Both the position numbers and the translations under genes were made by a program. The notes under the pieces are model-generated. The model had not been told where the DNA came from. It searched no databases and saw only the letters and a program-made list of their open reading frames with translations. A stretch of DNA of 64,000 nucleotides, from assembly GCF_900637055.1 (NCBI RefSeq), contig NZ_LR134338.1, positions 4,491,001-4,555,000 of the forward strand. Reading direction: 5' to 3'. Every line of letters starts with the position of its first letter. The first letter of the stretch is position 1. Positions 25,994 to 34,222 of this stretch are shown in pieces. This DNA comes from Brevibacillus brevis (GTDB lineage: Bacteria; Bacillota; Bacilli; Brevibacillales; Brevibacillaceae).

Positions 25994-26045
25994 AAAAAAC
26001 GCTTCCTGCCGGTTTCCCTTTGTTAAAGGGGGCAGAGAAGCGTTT
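25994..26045 (-). terminator. Terminator after mqnC
   Basis: AAACGCTTC / GAAGCGTTT outer stem with an inner CCCTTT / AAAGGG stem on the minus strand, ending in T residues. Confidence 0.8.
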
Positions 26046-26054
26046 GGAGGTTAT

Positions 26055-27161
26055 TTAGTTTTGCATCACAAAATCACGTTCTGCCATTTCGCCGTCTTTG
26101 AAAACGCGCAAAATGTCATACTGTGTGTTGCGCTGTGCAGGGATTTTGCCTGCGCCGCGAATGAGCTCCAAAATTTGGTTTGTATTGACCTTGTACGTAC
26201 ATGCCGCTGCGGAAACAACGTTTTCTTCCATCATCGTTTGGCCAAAATCGTTCGCTCCATAAGAGAGAGAAAGCTGACCGTAATGCGGGCCCATCGTCAC
26301 CCACGAAGATTGGAAGTTTTCGATATTATCCAGCATAAGGCGGCTAATTGCCAGTGTTTTCAAGTATTCCTCTGGCGTGTTGTTGACTGCCTTCATATTG
26401 GTGTTGTCCGGTTGGAATGTCCAGACGATGAACGCTTTGAATCCGCCTGTCTCATCTTGCGCATCACGAATGCGCAGAAGGGACAGTACGCGCTCCTCCA
26501 TCTCTTCTCCAAAACCAATTACCATGGTAGCAGTACCAGGCAAGCCTGCACGGTGTGCTGCTTTTTGAGTGTCAATCCATTCTGTCCAAGAACCCTTCAA
26601 ACGGGAGATCTTCCGACGTGTACGATCATCGAGAATTTCGCCACCCGCTCCCGGCAAGGAATCAAGACCCGCTGCCTTCAGCTCTTTCAGCACTTCCTCG
26701 ACAGACATGTTGGAAACTTCCGCGATTTTCATCACTTCCGCTACAGACAGAGAGTGCATCGTAATTTGCGGGAAGCGTTCTTTGATCGCGCGCAAGAGAT
26801 CCGTGTAATAATCCAGTTTCAGATCTGGGTTGGTACCGCCTTGCATCAAGATTTCTGTACCGCCAACGTCCACGGTCTCCTGAATTTTTTGGAAAATCGT
26901 TTCTCTGGGGAGAACGTATCCTTCGGAAGAACCTGGAGCTCGGTAAAAGGCACAAAAGCGGCAATACGTGTCACATACGTTCGTGTAATTGACGTTGCGA
27001 CTAATGACAAAAGTCGCAATCGGTTCTGGATGATGCTTTTGCATGACCAGATTGGCATAATGTCCGATCTTTTCGATTTCATTGCTCGCAAACAAAGCCA
27101 GACCGTCTTCGAGACCCAGTCGTTCACCTGCGAGAGCACGTTCCAATATAGAATCGATCAT
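26055..27161 (-). CDS. mqnC: Cyclic dehypoxanthinyl futalosine synthase (menaquinone, futalosine route)
   Basis: 368 residues. A radical SAM enzyme that cyclises dehypoxanthinyl futalosine. The cluster motif is CDTYCRFCAFYR near residue 60-70, followed by GGTEILMQGGTNPDLKLDYY and LPGAGGEILDD, which fit MqnC better than its relative MqnE. It shows that this organism makes menaquinone by the futalosine pathway rather than (or besides) the classical men pathway. AAGGAG nine bases before the ATG at 27161 sets the start; the frame is open upstream to 27260. It stands alone: mqnA, B, D and E are not in the window. Confidence 0.93.
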   Translation of the reverse strand: MIDSILERALAGERLGLEDGLALFASNEIEKIGHYANLVMQKHHPEPIATFVISRNVNYTNVCDTYCRFCAFYRAPGSSEGYVLPRETIFQKIQETVDVGGTEILMQGGTNPDLKLDYYTDLLRAIKERFPQITMHSLSVAEVMKIAEVSNMSVEEVLKELKAAGLDSLPGAGGEILDDRTRRKISRLKGSWTEWIDTQKAAHRAGLPGTATMVIGFGEEMEERVLSLLRIRDAQDETGGFKAFIVWTFQPDNTNMKAVNNTPEEYLKTLAISRLMLDNIENFQSSWVTMGPHYGQLSLSYGANDFGQTMMEENVVSAAACTYKVNTNQILELIRGAGKIPAQRNTQYDILRVFKDGEMAERDFVMQN

Positions 27162-27265
27162 AAGGATCACTCCTTGTACCATACGTAAATTCCATCCCAC
27201 ATCATAACACAATACCGGGACATCGGCTATAGCCCGAGGTGCTGACAGATTCGCTGCCATACGCG

Positions 27266-27291
27266 AAAAAACCCTGCAAGAGACAGGGTTT
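27266..27291 (-). terminator. Terminator after the 27308-27532 gene
   Basis: AAACCCTG / CAGGGTTT stem with a 7-base loop and T run on the minus strand. It sits between the 27308 gene's stop and the mqnC start. Confidence 0.7.
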
Positions 27292-27307
27292 GGAATCGCA
27301 ATGATTC

Positions 27308-27532
27308 TTATTGTTCTTCATATCCGATCTGTTCGTATACTTCTGGCTCCCAGTAAATCACGGTTTGCGCGAGTGGCAAATTCGTTTCGCGCGCTCCGTT
27401 TGGTTTGCCATTAAAATAGATGATTTCTGTTATGGATACCCGATCACCACGTACGTCAATTTCCCCTGACAATTGCAAGTTAGTCCCGTTTGGCGCATAG
27501 AAAACGGCTTTTCCCGAACCCAATGTTTTCAT
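27308..27532 (-). CDS. Conserved-looking hypothetical protein, 74 residues
   Basis: 74 residues, with several alternating hydrophobic stretches (LQLSGEIDVRGDRVSITEIIYF) that suggest a small beta-rich cytoplasmic protein. No signal peptide, membrane helix or known motif. It has its own terminator. Coding is supported by length, separation from neighbours and lack of a competing frame; the family is not recognised. Confidence 0.6.
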   Translation of the reverse strand: MKTLGSGKAVFYAPNGTNLQLSGEIDVRGDRVSITEIIYFNGKPNGARETNLPLAQTVIYWEPEVYEQIGYEEQ

Positions 27533-27654
27533 TGGTTCCTCCCATGATGTTTGTCCTGTTTCCCTTCATTTTAGTGGATAATCTTTCCTAGCGTCAATGA
27601 AAAACAAGGACTTCACTACCAATATTCGCCCTGAGATAAAGCTCATTGGACCAC

Positions 27655-28086
27655 TTATTTTGAAACCGTCTGCGCAACTTGATTCTGACTTCGATTAAAA
27701 TATACCTTCGATTGTTTGTTGTGGGTCATAACCAAAAGAAGAGCTACATACACCATTGCGATCAAGAAAGTTCCATTGCTTATATCGAGTAAGATCGCCA
27801 AACTTATGATAACAATCGACGACTTGAAAAACCTCATCTGTATGAAGATAAACAATAAAGTCGTGATGATCAGTGGAAGCATGAATCTTCCTTGCATTCT
27901 TCCTAACGCATAGCTTTGATCTAACATATCTTCTGGCATAGTTACCGCGCTGAACACCATTTTACTGGCCCAGTGACTCAAATTCATCGGGTCCGCCTGT
28001 GCAACCACAAAATAGAGCCCTCCCAATACGATGACTTGCAACAGCATAAACCCTTGAATGACTTTGATACATAATGGCATTTTCAT
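27655..28086 (-). CDS. Small integral membrane protein, unknown family
   Basis: 143 residues from the ATG at 28086, preceded by AAAGGG. Four hydrophobic segments are visible (VIQGFMLLQVIVLGGLYFVV, LPLIITTLLFIFIQM, SSIVIISLAILLDI, TFLIAMVYVALLLVM) around a soluble loop. The tail is basic and polar (SKVYFNRSQNQVAQTVSK). No family recognised. It is divergent from the VTT-domain gene at 28293. Confidence 0.65.
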   Translation of the reverse strand: MKMPLCIKVIQGFMLLQVIVLGGLYFVVAQADPMNLSHWASKMVFSAVTMPEDMLDQSYALGRMQGRFMLPLIITTLLFIFIQMRFFKSSIVIISLAILLDISNGTFLIAMVYVALLLVMTHNKQSKVYFNRSQNQVAQTVSK

Positions 28087-28292
28087 AAAAAATATCCCTT
28101 TCGTAATGACATGATGGTCCCTCTTATATTCCCACACCATCTTATATTCGGGATATTTTGGAAATCAATTGATGGGCCAATCGTCCTATTTTCCTTATTT
28201 TCCCTCTCGACATCAAACTTTCGTTGTGGTCTTTCTTTGGACAAACTGGCATAGGATAGCTACAATAGAAAAAACCTCGTAAGGAGATGCTC

Positions 28293-28859
28293 ATGCTCGA
28301 ACATATCACACAGCTATTCATGCAATATGGGATGTGGGGACTCGTTGCCATGGCATTTTTGGACTCATTTATTAGTCCGATTCCTCCGTTTTTTATGCAA
28401 ATTGCGATGAGTCTGCTCGATCCAGGCTCAGCGATTCAGTTTGCGACAGTAGCCTTTACTGCTTCCGTCCTCGGCGCTCCCATCGGATTTTTGTTGGGGA
28501 GATGGCTGGGAAAACCACTTTTGCACAAGATTCTCCCTGAAAAATGGGTTATCGTAGCGACGGAAAAATTCGCAAAAAACGGGGATGCTGCCGTACTGAT
28601 CGGAGCTTTTACCCCCATTCCTTTCAAGGTTTTCACTGTGCTCTCTGGCGTATTCAATTACTCGCTGACCAAGCTCATGTTTTATGCGGTCATTGGGCGA
28701 GGATTGAAGTTTTATTTGATTGGCACCTTGTTTTATTTATACGGAAAACACGCAAAGGTTCTAATCGATGAATACTTTGAGATCACTCTGCTGGCGGTCG
28801 CAACAGTAGTTGCTGCGATCTGGTTTATTTGGAACATCCGCCGCAAGCGATACGCGTAA
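28293..28859 (+). CDS. VTT-domain (DedA/YqaA-like) membrane protein
   Basis: 188 residues with five to six hydrophobic segments. It shows the VTT/SNARE-associated pattern: FLDSFISPIPPFFMQIAMSLLDP near the start, GAPIGFLLGRWLGKPLL, and FTPIPFKVFTVLSGVF followed by GRGLKFYLIG. The family acts in membrane lipid flipping or homeostasis; a specific role is not assigned. The second ATG (28293) has AAGGAG six bases before it, while the first (28287) abuts it, so 28293 is chosen. Confidence 0.85.
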   Translation: MLEHITQLFMQYGMWGLVAMAFLDSFISPIPPFFMQIAMSLLDPGSAIQFATVAFTASVLGAPIGFLLGRWLGKPLLHKILPEKWVIVATEKFAKNGDAAVLIGAFTPIPFKVFTVLSGVFNYSLTKLMFYAVIGRGLKFYLIGTLFYLYGKHAKVLIDEYFEITLLAVATVVAAIWFIWNIRRKRYA

Positions 28860-28864
28860 AAATC

Positions 28865-28909
28865 AAAAGCGCCCTAGCCACCTCAACAAGTGGTCGAAAG
28901 GCGCTTTTT
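28865..28909. terminator. Bidirectional terminator between the VTT gene and the acyl-CoA dehydrogenase
   Basis: AAAAGCGCC / GGCGCTTTT stem with a central smaller pairing. Both directions run into A/T. Confidence 0.7.
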
Positions 28910-28911
28910 GA

Positions 28912-30723
28912 TTATCGGGTCGGAACAATAGCGGACTGTTGGGCCCACTCTTCTGCGCTGACAGACTGATACTCCACCAGTTGGGTAAAGAACTGTACAT
29001 CCAGCAAAGAATCAGCTTGAATCCCCCGCTTTTCTTGTGAATGGAAATGCTTTACGGCATACAGCTTTGCCAAAATGTATTTGCGCGCATTTCCCTCACG
29101 TGTCACCTGATCCTCTGCTTCGCTGACGATGCACGATAAGGTGTACAAATCTACCATATGGTCCGCGAGCGCTTTTAATTTGTACGTCAAATAATCTTGG
29201 GTCTGTTTCATGAGATAGGCGATATTTTCCTCCAGGATGGCCAGCTCTTTCCGAACCAACTCGGCGTACGGCTGTGAAAAGGCATGCTTCCAGTCAGCTA
29301 TCCGTTCCCGAAGCAATCTGTTAAACACTTCGTAGCTGTTTTCTTTTTGCATCACACGCAAAATATCGAGTGCAAGTATATTCGAGGTGCCTTCCCATAC
29401 GGTCAAAACTTGCGCATCTCGCAACAGACGCGGCGTCACGTATTCCTCGATATAGCCGTTACCGCCATGAATTTCAATCGCGGTATGGGTCGATTCGACA
29501 GCCTCTTCCCCTGTACGGTATTTCAGCAAAGGAATCAGCAGGCGAGCAAGCGCGTTATCCTCTTTGCTAGCGGAATCAGACTGCAAGCGATCATAGACAG
29601 CAATCATATCAAACACCGCACCCGTGCTGACCTCCGTATCCAATAAGAGGCTGACCAGCATTTCTTTAACCATCGGGTACTGATCGATTGGTTTCCCGAA
29701 TGCACGACGTTGCTCGGCATAATACTTCGCTTCGTAAAAAGCTCGACGCATAATCCCAATCGAAGCAATCGCGTTGCAAATGCGAGAGAGGTTCAGGGCT
29801 TCTGCCATGTACTTGAAGCCGTTCTGAGGCTCCCCGATCAAATAGCCCTCTGCCCCGTTCAATAGTATCTCCGCAGATGGTACAGCGTTGACTCCCAGCT
29901 TATCTTTCAAGCGGCGGACCTGGATATGATTGCGTTCGTTGTCAGGCTTTATCCATGGCACCAAAAACAGTCCGAGCCCTTTTGTCCCCGGTTTCTCCTC
30001 ATCGATTCTCGCCAAAACAGTCGCAACAAATGCTCCAGCATTGCTCGCAAAAAACTTTTCTCCTGTCAATCGGTACACACCGGGCCGACCTGCTACTGGC
30101 TCTGCTACAGTCAAATTCGCACCGACATCCGAGCCGCCCTGTCTCTCCGTCAGCCAAGTAGCTCCCTCATAGAAGTGATTTCGATCGCGAGAGGTCAGTC
30201 CTGTTAGATACTGCTCCTTTTGTTCTTCGCTGCCATAGCGATCAATTAAATAAGCGGCTGACATGGACAAGGTGACAGGGCAATAGAAGCCCGGCTCAGA
30301 CTGACTCACGAGATAGCCCATGAAAAAGGAATAGCTATACGGCGCTTTTTTCCCCAGCTCAGGAATTTCTTGATACAAATAGCTGACGATGCCTGCTCCG
30401 TAAACCTCCGCTACTGTTTCCTTGTAGCCTTCATTGGTAATGATCTCGGAAATATCCTCACCCAACCGATTGTACTTGCGCAATCTTGGCTTGCCTTCTC
30501 TGTCTGTATAGGCGGCACGCTCATCGATGGGTCCTGCCACTTGCGCACCTAGCCAGCTCAACTGCTGTCTTGCCCATTCATGCATGGAAGCAGGGAGATA
30601 ACGTTCCAGCAAGTAATGGAGGTTGGGATCTTCTTTGAAAAAGTTTTGCTCCTGTGGCGTACGCGGGTACGGGATGTTGTCGCTGTATGTTCGCTGATCA
30701 ATGCTCGTTTGCAAATCACTCAT
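28912..30723 (-). CDS. Acyl-CoA dehydrogenase, AidB-like branch with long C-terminal extension
   Basis: 603 residues, longer than the usual ~380 of short-chain enzymes. The FAD/substrate core has TWLTERQGGSDVGANLTVAE, KFFASNAGAFVATVLAR and NGYIEEYVTPRLLRDAQVLTVWEGTSN. These motifs fit the AidB/long acyl-CoA dehydrogenase branch. A further ~130 helical residues follow. Its ATG overlaps the stop of the ligase gene (ATGA), so it is translationally coupled. With the ligase it likely activates and oxidises an acid, possibly branched or medium-chain; the substrate is inferred. Confidence 0.88.
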   Translation of the reverse strand: MSDLQTSIDQRTYSDNIPYPRTPQEQNFFKEDPNLHYLLERYLPASMHEWARQQLSWLGAQVAGPIDERAAYTDREGKPRLRKYNRLGEDISEIITNEGYKETVAEVYGAGIVSYLYQEIPELGKKAPYSYSFFMGYLVSQSEPGFYCPVTLSMSAAYLIDRYGSEEQKEQYLTGLTSRDRNHFYEGATWLTERQGGSDVGANLTVAEPVAGRPGVYRLTGEKFFASNAGAFVATVLARIDEEKPGTKGLGLFLVPWIKPDNERNHIQVRRLKDKLGVNAVPSAEILLNGAEGYLIGEPQNGFKYMAEALNLSRICNAIASIGIMRRAFYEAKYYAEQRRAFGKPIDQYPMVKEMLVSLLLDTEVSTGAVFDMIAVYDRLQSDSASKEDNALARLLIPLLKYRTGEEAVESTHTAIEIHGGNGYIEEYVTPRLLRDAQVLTVWEGTSNILALDILRVMQKENSYEVFNRLLRERIADWKHAFSQPYAELVRKELAILEENIAYLMKQTQDYLTYKLKALADHMVDLYTLSCIVSEAEDQVTREGNARKYILAKLYAVKHFHSQEKRGIQADSLLDVQFFTQLVEYQSVSAEEWAQQSAIVPTR

Positions 30724-32291
30724 CGCAGTTCCACTTCCTTTTGGGAACTGACATCACGCAATACATGCTTCAGGACTTTTCCGCTCGTGTTCCGCGGCAG
30801 CGCAGGAACGATTTTCACCTGTCGCGGGAGCTTGTAATCGGCGAGATGACCACGCAAAAAGCCTGGGATTTCCTCTAGCCACTCTCGATTGGTATCGACT
30901 CCTGGTTTCAGCACCACATAGGCCGTAACCGTCTCACCCCACTCAGGATGCGGCAAACCTACAACAGCTACCTCGCCAATCGAAGGATGACGCTCTAACA
31001 ACTGCTCGATTTCCTTTGGGTAGACGTTTACCCCGCCCGTAATCATCACGTCTTTTTTGCGATCAATCATCCACAGAAATCCATCCTCATCCACGCGTGC
31101 AATATCGCCTGTGTACACCCAACCATCGCGTATAGTTTCTGCTGTGGCCTCTGGATTGTTGTAGTATCCTTTCATTGTCCCTTCTCCGCGCAAGCGAATT
31201 TCGCCCGCTTCGCCATTGGCGCATCGCTCTCCTCGCTCGTCTACAACCTCCATTTCGGCGAACAATACACCACGATTGCCAATACTGCCGATTTTGTCCG
31301 GGTGCTCTCGGTGCAAGAGACACATTCCGGTTGGCCCCGCCTCCGTCAAGCCGTAGACGCACGCCAGTTTATCGCGGCCATAAGCTTCTTCCATGAGCGA
31401 AGCCATCTCTTTGGACAACGGAGCCCCGCCATACATCCAATATTCGATGGAAGACAAATCGTACGTCGCAAACTCGGGATGTTTCATCGTCAGCAAATAC
31501 GCCACTGGCGCTCCGAAGAAATGCGTAATCCGATGCTGCTGCACCAAATCCAAAAGAAGCTGCGGCGAAAAGGTAAGAGCCATTACCTGGGTGGCGCCAA
31601 GCATAAGCCCTGCAATGAAAAACAGATGGAGGGGAGCCGAATGACTCAGCGGCATCAAATGTAAAATTCGTGAGCGATGTGTCATCGTCAGTTCAATTGA
31701 CATCATTTTCGCGACAGTCAATAAGCTTCTATGTGTATACAGCACCCCTTTAGGCCGTCCAGTTGTGCCAGATGTAAACAGGATGCTGACCTCGCTATCT
31801 TCGTTCATGTTCGCCAAATACGGCTGTGAAGTAAGCGCATTCATTTTATCAAAAGACACGCCACTGGCATCCCAGTCAGCGATTCCATACCAATTCCCTT
31901 GCCTCGCACCTGTTTTGATTGCTACAAGCTGTGGCGCTTGAAGGACCCACTCATTCACGATAGGCACGAGGGCATCATGAACAAGAAGTGCCTTCGCTCC
32001 GGCTTGTTCACATATATGTCGTACTTCTTCTTGTGTTGAACGTGCATGAATCGGTACGACGAGGGCTCCACTGCGAATGACAGCGACGTAAAAAATGGCA
32101 AACTCCGGGCAATTGGGCATCAGCATGACAACCCGATCCCCTTGGTCGATGCCAAGCTCTCGCAAATGGCAAGCCCACTGAGTAGAGCGTGTATCCCACT
32201 GGGAAAAGCTGACCTCTACATCTCCTGCAACCAGAGCGGACTTGTCAGGGTATTTCCTTCCGTTTGCTGCGAGCAGAGCTGATACGTTCAT
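30720..32291 (-). CDS. AMP-forming acyl-CoA ligase
   Basis: 523 residues. Adenylate-forming motifs: SILFTSGTTGRPKGVLYTHR (P-loop-like), YGLTEAGPTG, and YTGDIARVDEDGFLWMIDRKKDVM. The C-terminal catalytic lysine region is NTSGKVLKHVL. It activates a carboxylic acid to its CoA ester. Stop codon overlaps the start of the dehydrogenase, and its own start overlaps the MerR stop, so all three genes form one coupled operon. Chain length is not predictable. Confidence 0.92.
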   Translation of the reverse strand: MNVSALLAANGRKYPDKSALVAGDVEVSFSQWDTRSTQWACHLRELGIDQGDRVVMLMPNCPEFAIFYVAVIRSGALVVPIHARSTQEEVRHICEQAGAKALLVHDALVPIVNEWVLQAPQLVAIKTGARQGNWYGIADWDASGVSFDKMNALTSQPYLANMNEDSEVSILFTSGTTGRPKGVLYTHRSLLTVAKMMSIELTMTHRSRILHLMPLSHSAPLHLFFIAGLMLGATQVMALTFSPQLLLDLVQQHRITHFFGAPVAYLLTMKHPEFATYDLSSIEYWMYGGAPLSKEMASLMEEAYGRDKLACVYGLTEAGPTGMCLLHREHPDKIGSIGNRGVLFAEMEVVDERGERCANGEAGEIRLRGEGTMKGYYNNPEATAETIRDGWVYTGDIARVDEDGFLWMIDRKKDVMITGGVNVYPKEIEQLLERHPSIGEVAVVGLPHPEWGETVTAYVVLKPGVDTNREWLEEIPGFLRGHLADYKLPRQVKIVPALPRNTSGKVLKHVLRDVSSQKEVELR

Positions 32292-32704
32292 CGTTTCTCC
32301 TCCTCATTTTCTTCAAGCAATTTTTGTTCAAAGTTTTGCTTGTAGACGAGAATGTCTTCTCTCAGTTGTCGGAGTTCCATGATTTTCTCGTCGATCTCAG
32401 CCAGCTTTTGGTTGCCGTACTCAATCGTTCGCAAAAGCTGGGCACGACCTGTACGGTCCTCACCGAACAGCTCAATCATTTCGCGAATCTGATCCAACGA
32501 AAATCCGAATCGCTTCCCTCGCAGAATGAGTCGCAGCCTGGCACGATCCTTGCGGCTGTAGTGCCTGCTTCCCTTTTCTGTCCGACTGGGGGAAATCAAG
32601 CCGAGCTCCTCGTAGTACCGAATCGTTCTGGTGCTGACATCCAATTGTTGAGCAAGATCAGAGATGGTCCACGATTCTTCCTTCTGTATTCCTTCTCTGC
32701 TCAT
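32288..32704 (-). CDS. MerR-family regulator (LiuR-like) of the acyl-CoA operon
   Basis: 138 residues. The winged helix is at the N-terminus (WTISDLAQQLDVSTRTIRYYEELGLISPSR), followed by FGFSLDQIREMIELFGE and a dimerising coiled coil (KIMELRQLREDILVYKQNFEQKLLEE). No cysteine metal site, so it is not a metal sensor. The adjacent acyl-CoA genes and the GTTTACGTAAAC site upstream fit the LiuR group, which controls branched-chain and fatty-acid degradation. The stop overlaps the ligase ATG. Confidence 0.85.
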   Translation of the reverse strand: MSREGIQKEESWTISDLAQQLDVSTRTIRYYEELGLISPSRTEKGSRHYSRKDRARLRLILRGKRFGFSLDQIREMIELFGEDRTGRAQLLRTIEYGNQKLAEIDEKIMELRQLREDILVYKQNFEQKLLEENEEEKR

Positions 32705-32768
32705 GTCAAGCGCCCCTTACTTATATTTATAAAATTCTAAATTTACCGAATAAAACGATTGTAACTTC

Positions 32769-32786
32769 CGTTTACGTAAACGTCAA
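32769..32786 (-). promoter_or_regulatory. LiuR-type operator inside the merR promoter
   Basis: The minus strand has TTGACG, then a palindrome GTTTACGTAAAC in the spacer, and TACAAT 17 bases downstream of the -35. A MerR protein binding in the spacer is the expected mode of action, and the sequence resembles the TTTACGTAAAC sites known for LiuR. Confidence 0.65.
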
Positions 32787-32872
32787 CTTGATGAAAAATT
32801 TATCGGGCCAATCACCAATCTATTATTCGCCCATATATTGTTATTGTGATTTTTGTGGAAGGAGGTGAAGCA

Positions 32873-33295
32873 ATGGCCGTCATCAAAGCGAACTCCAATG
32901 ATGTAGATATGCTTGCCAGGCTGATCCGCGCAGAGGCTGAGGGCGAAGGTGAGTTGGGCATGTTGATGGTTGGCAACGTTGGGGTAAATCGGATTTTAGG
33001 TAACTGCCTTGACTTCAAAAACATTCGCAGCATGCGTGACATGGTCTATCAATCTCCGGGAGGATTCGAAGCGATCCAGAAGCCGTATTTCTATCAACGG
33101 GCCAGGGAAAAAGACAGACGACTGGCACGGCGTGCAATCAATGGAGAGAAAACCCGCCCTGCGAGCAACGCATTGTGGTTCTACCGTCCTGCCGGAAACT
33201 GTCCAGCTACCTGGTGGAATCAACAAAACTCCGGTCGCTTTAAGGCACACTGCTTCTTCGTTCCAACACCAGCAGATTGTCCACGCGTCTATTAA
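32873..33295 (+). CDS. cwlJ: Spore cortex-lytic cell wall hydrolase CwlJ
   Basis: 140 residues, the usual CwlJ length. The hydrolase_2 pattern is intact: LARLIRAEAEGEGELGMLMVGNVGVNR with the catalytic Glu, and the C-terminal ALWFYRPAGNCPATWWNQQNSGRFKAHCFFVP. In spores CwlJ degrades cortex during germination and needs GerQ for its location. gerQ is the next gene, 33 bases on. AAGGAGG precedes the ATG at 32873; the frame opens earlier at 32846 without a site. Confidence 0.93.
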   Translation: MAVIKANSNDVDMLARLIRAEAEGEGELGMLMVGNVGVNRILGNCLDFKNIRSMRDMVYQSPGGFEAIQKPYFYQRAREKDRRLARRAINGEKTRPASNALWFYRPAGNCPATWWNQQNSGRFKAHCFFVPTPADCPRVY

Positions 33296-33328
33296 AAAGG
33301 AATAGATAGATAAAGGAGCGAGTTCATC

Positions 33329-33781
33329 ATGAGTCAACAAATGCCTTACACTGGTTTCCCTCAACAACAATACGGCTACGACATGTACCCATCCGCCCAG
33401 TATCCATACGGCATGCCTCAGCAACAGCAGCAGATGATTCAGCAGCAGCAACCTCAACTGGTTCCGATGCAGCCAAGCGGAGCCTGGATTCCGGGAACGC
33501 CCATTACTCCTGGGCAAGTGATGGAAGAATCGTACATCGAAAACATCCTTCGCCTGAATCGAGGCAAAGTCATTACGGTGTACCAAACATTTGAAAACAA
33601 CAGCCAATGGAACGCTAAAATTTTCCGCGGTGTCCTCGAAACGGCTGGCCGCGACCACATCATTCTCAGCGATCCGCAAACCGGCAAACGCTATTTGCTC
33701 CTCATGGTCAACACGGATTACATCACGGCGGACGAAGAGTTGAATTACATCGCGCCTCAGCTTCCAACAGGAATTCGGTAA
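33329..33781 (+). CDS. gerQ: Spore coat protein GerQ
   Basis: 150 residues. The N-terminal third is Gln/Pro/Tyr-rich and low-complexity (residues 1-50, many QQQ runs). The conserved C-terminal domain follows: ESYIENILRLNRGKVITVYQ and TAGRDHIILSDPQTGKRYLLLMVNTDYI. GerQ is a coat protein cross-linked by transglutaminase that holds CwlJ at the spore surface. The cwlJ-gerQ order is as in Bacillus. A GTP-independent role is assumed only from the family. Confidence 0.95.
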   Translation: MSQQMPYTGFPQQQYGYDMYPSAQYPYGMPQQQQQMIQQQQPQLVPMQPSGAWIPGTPITPGQVMEESYIENILRLNRGKVITVYQTFENNSQWNAKIFRGVLETAGRDHIILSDPQTGKRYLLLMVNTDYITADEELNYIAPQLPTGIR

Positions 33782-33793
33782 AAAACCAAGCAC

Positions 33794-33839
33794 AAAAAGA
33801 CAGTTTTCGTCGGCTATCCCCGGGGAGAACTGTCTTTTT
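33794..33839 (+). terminator. Terminator after gerQ
   Basis: AAAAAGACAGTT / AACTGTCTTTTT stem, with a loop containing CCCCGGGG. Confidence 0.8.
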
Positions 33840-33904
33840 GACGTCGATACAATTCCATGCTATTAATGTTAGAAACACGACCGCTTTGCAAAGGATGAGG
33901 AAGA

Positions 33905-34222
33905 GTGGCATTTGGGATTACACGAGATGAACTAAACCGCTGGAAGCAAGCCGTTAGTCGAGGCGAATTGGCATTTCTCACCCACTATTGGCTGGACCCC
34001 CGGTTTCCTGGAATCAAAACCGTTACCAAAGTAGGCTGTGCCAATTACTCGTTACTGACAGACTGGTGCCTTGCCAACGGACTCGATCCTGTCCACATTC
34101 ATAACCGTGCACCCTTCCCACATTTTGATTTACTTGGCGAAAAACAAATCCAGATCTTGCAAAAGGAAGGCTTGTGGGATCACTTGGAGCGCTTCCGCAT
34201 GCTTGATGATGGACGAGACTAG
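33905..34222 (+). CDS. Conserved hypothetical protein, 105 residues (YneQ-like)
   Basis: 105 residues starting at GTG (MAFGITRDELNRWKQAVS), with GAGGAAGA close upstream. The patterns GELAFLTHYWLDPRFPGIKTVTKVGC and FPHFDLLGEKQIQILQKEG look like a conserved small protein of Bacilli, possibly YneQ; this is from memory and not certain. No known reaction. Its TAG stop overlaps the TAG of the convergent 34219-35361 gene in a shared CTAG. Confidence 0.7.
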   Translation: MAFGITRDELNRWKQAVSRGELAFLTHYWLDPRFPGIKTVTKVGCANYSLLTDWCLANGLDPVHIHNRAPFPHFDLLGEKQIQILQKEGLWDHLERFRMLDDGRD

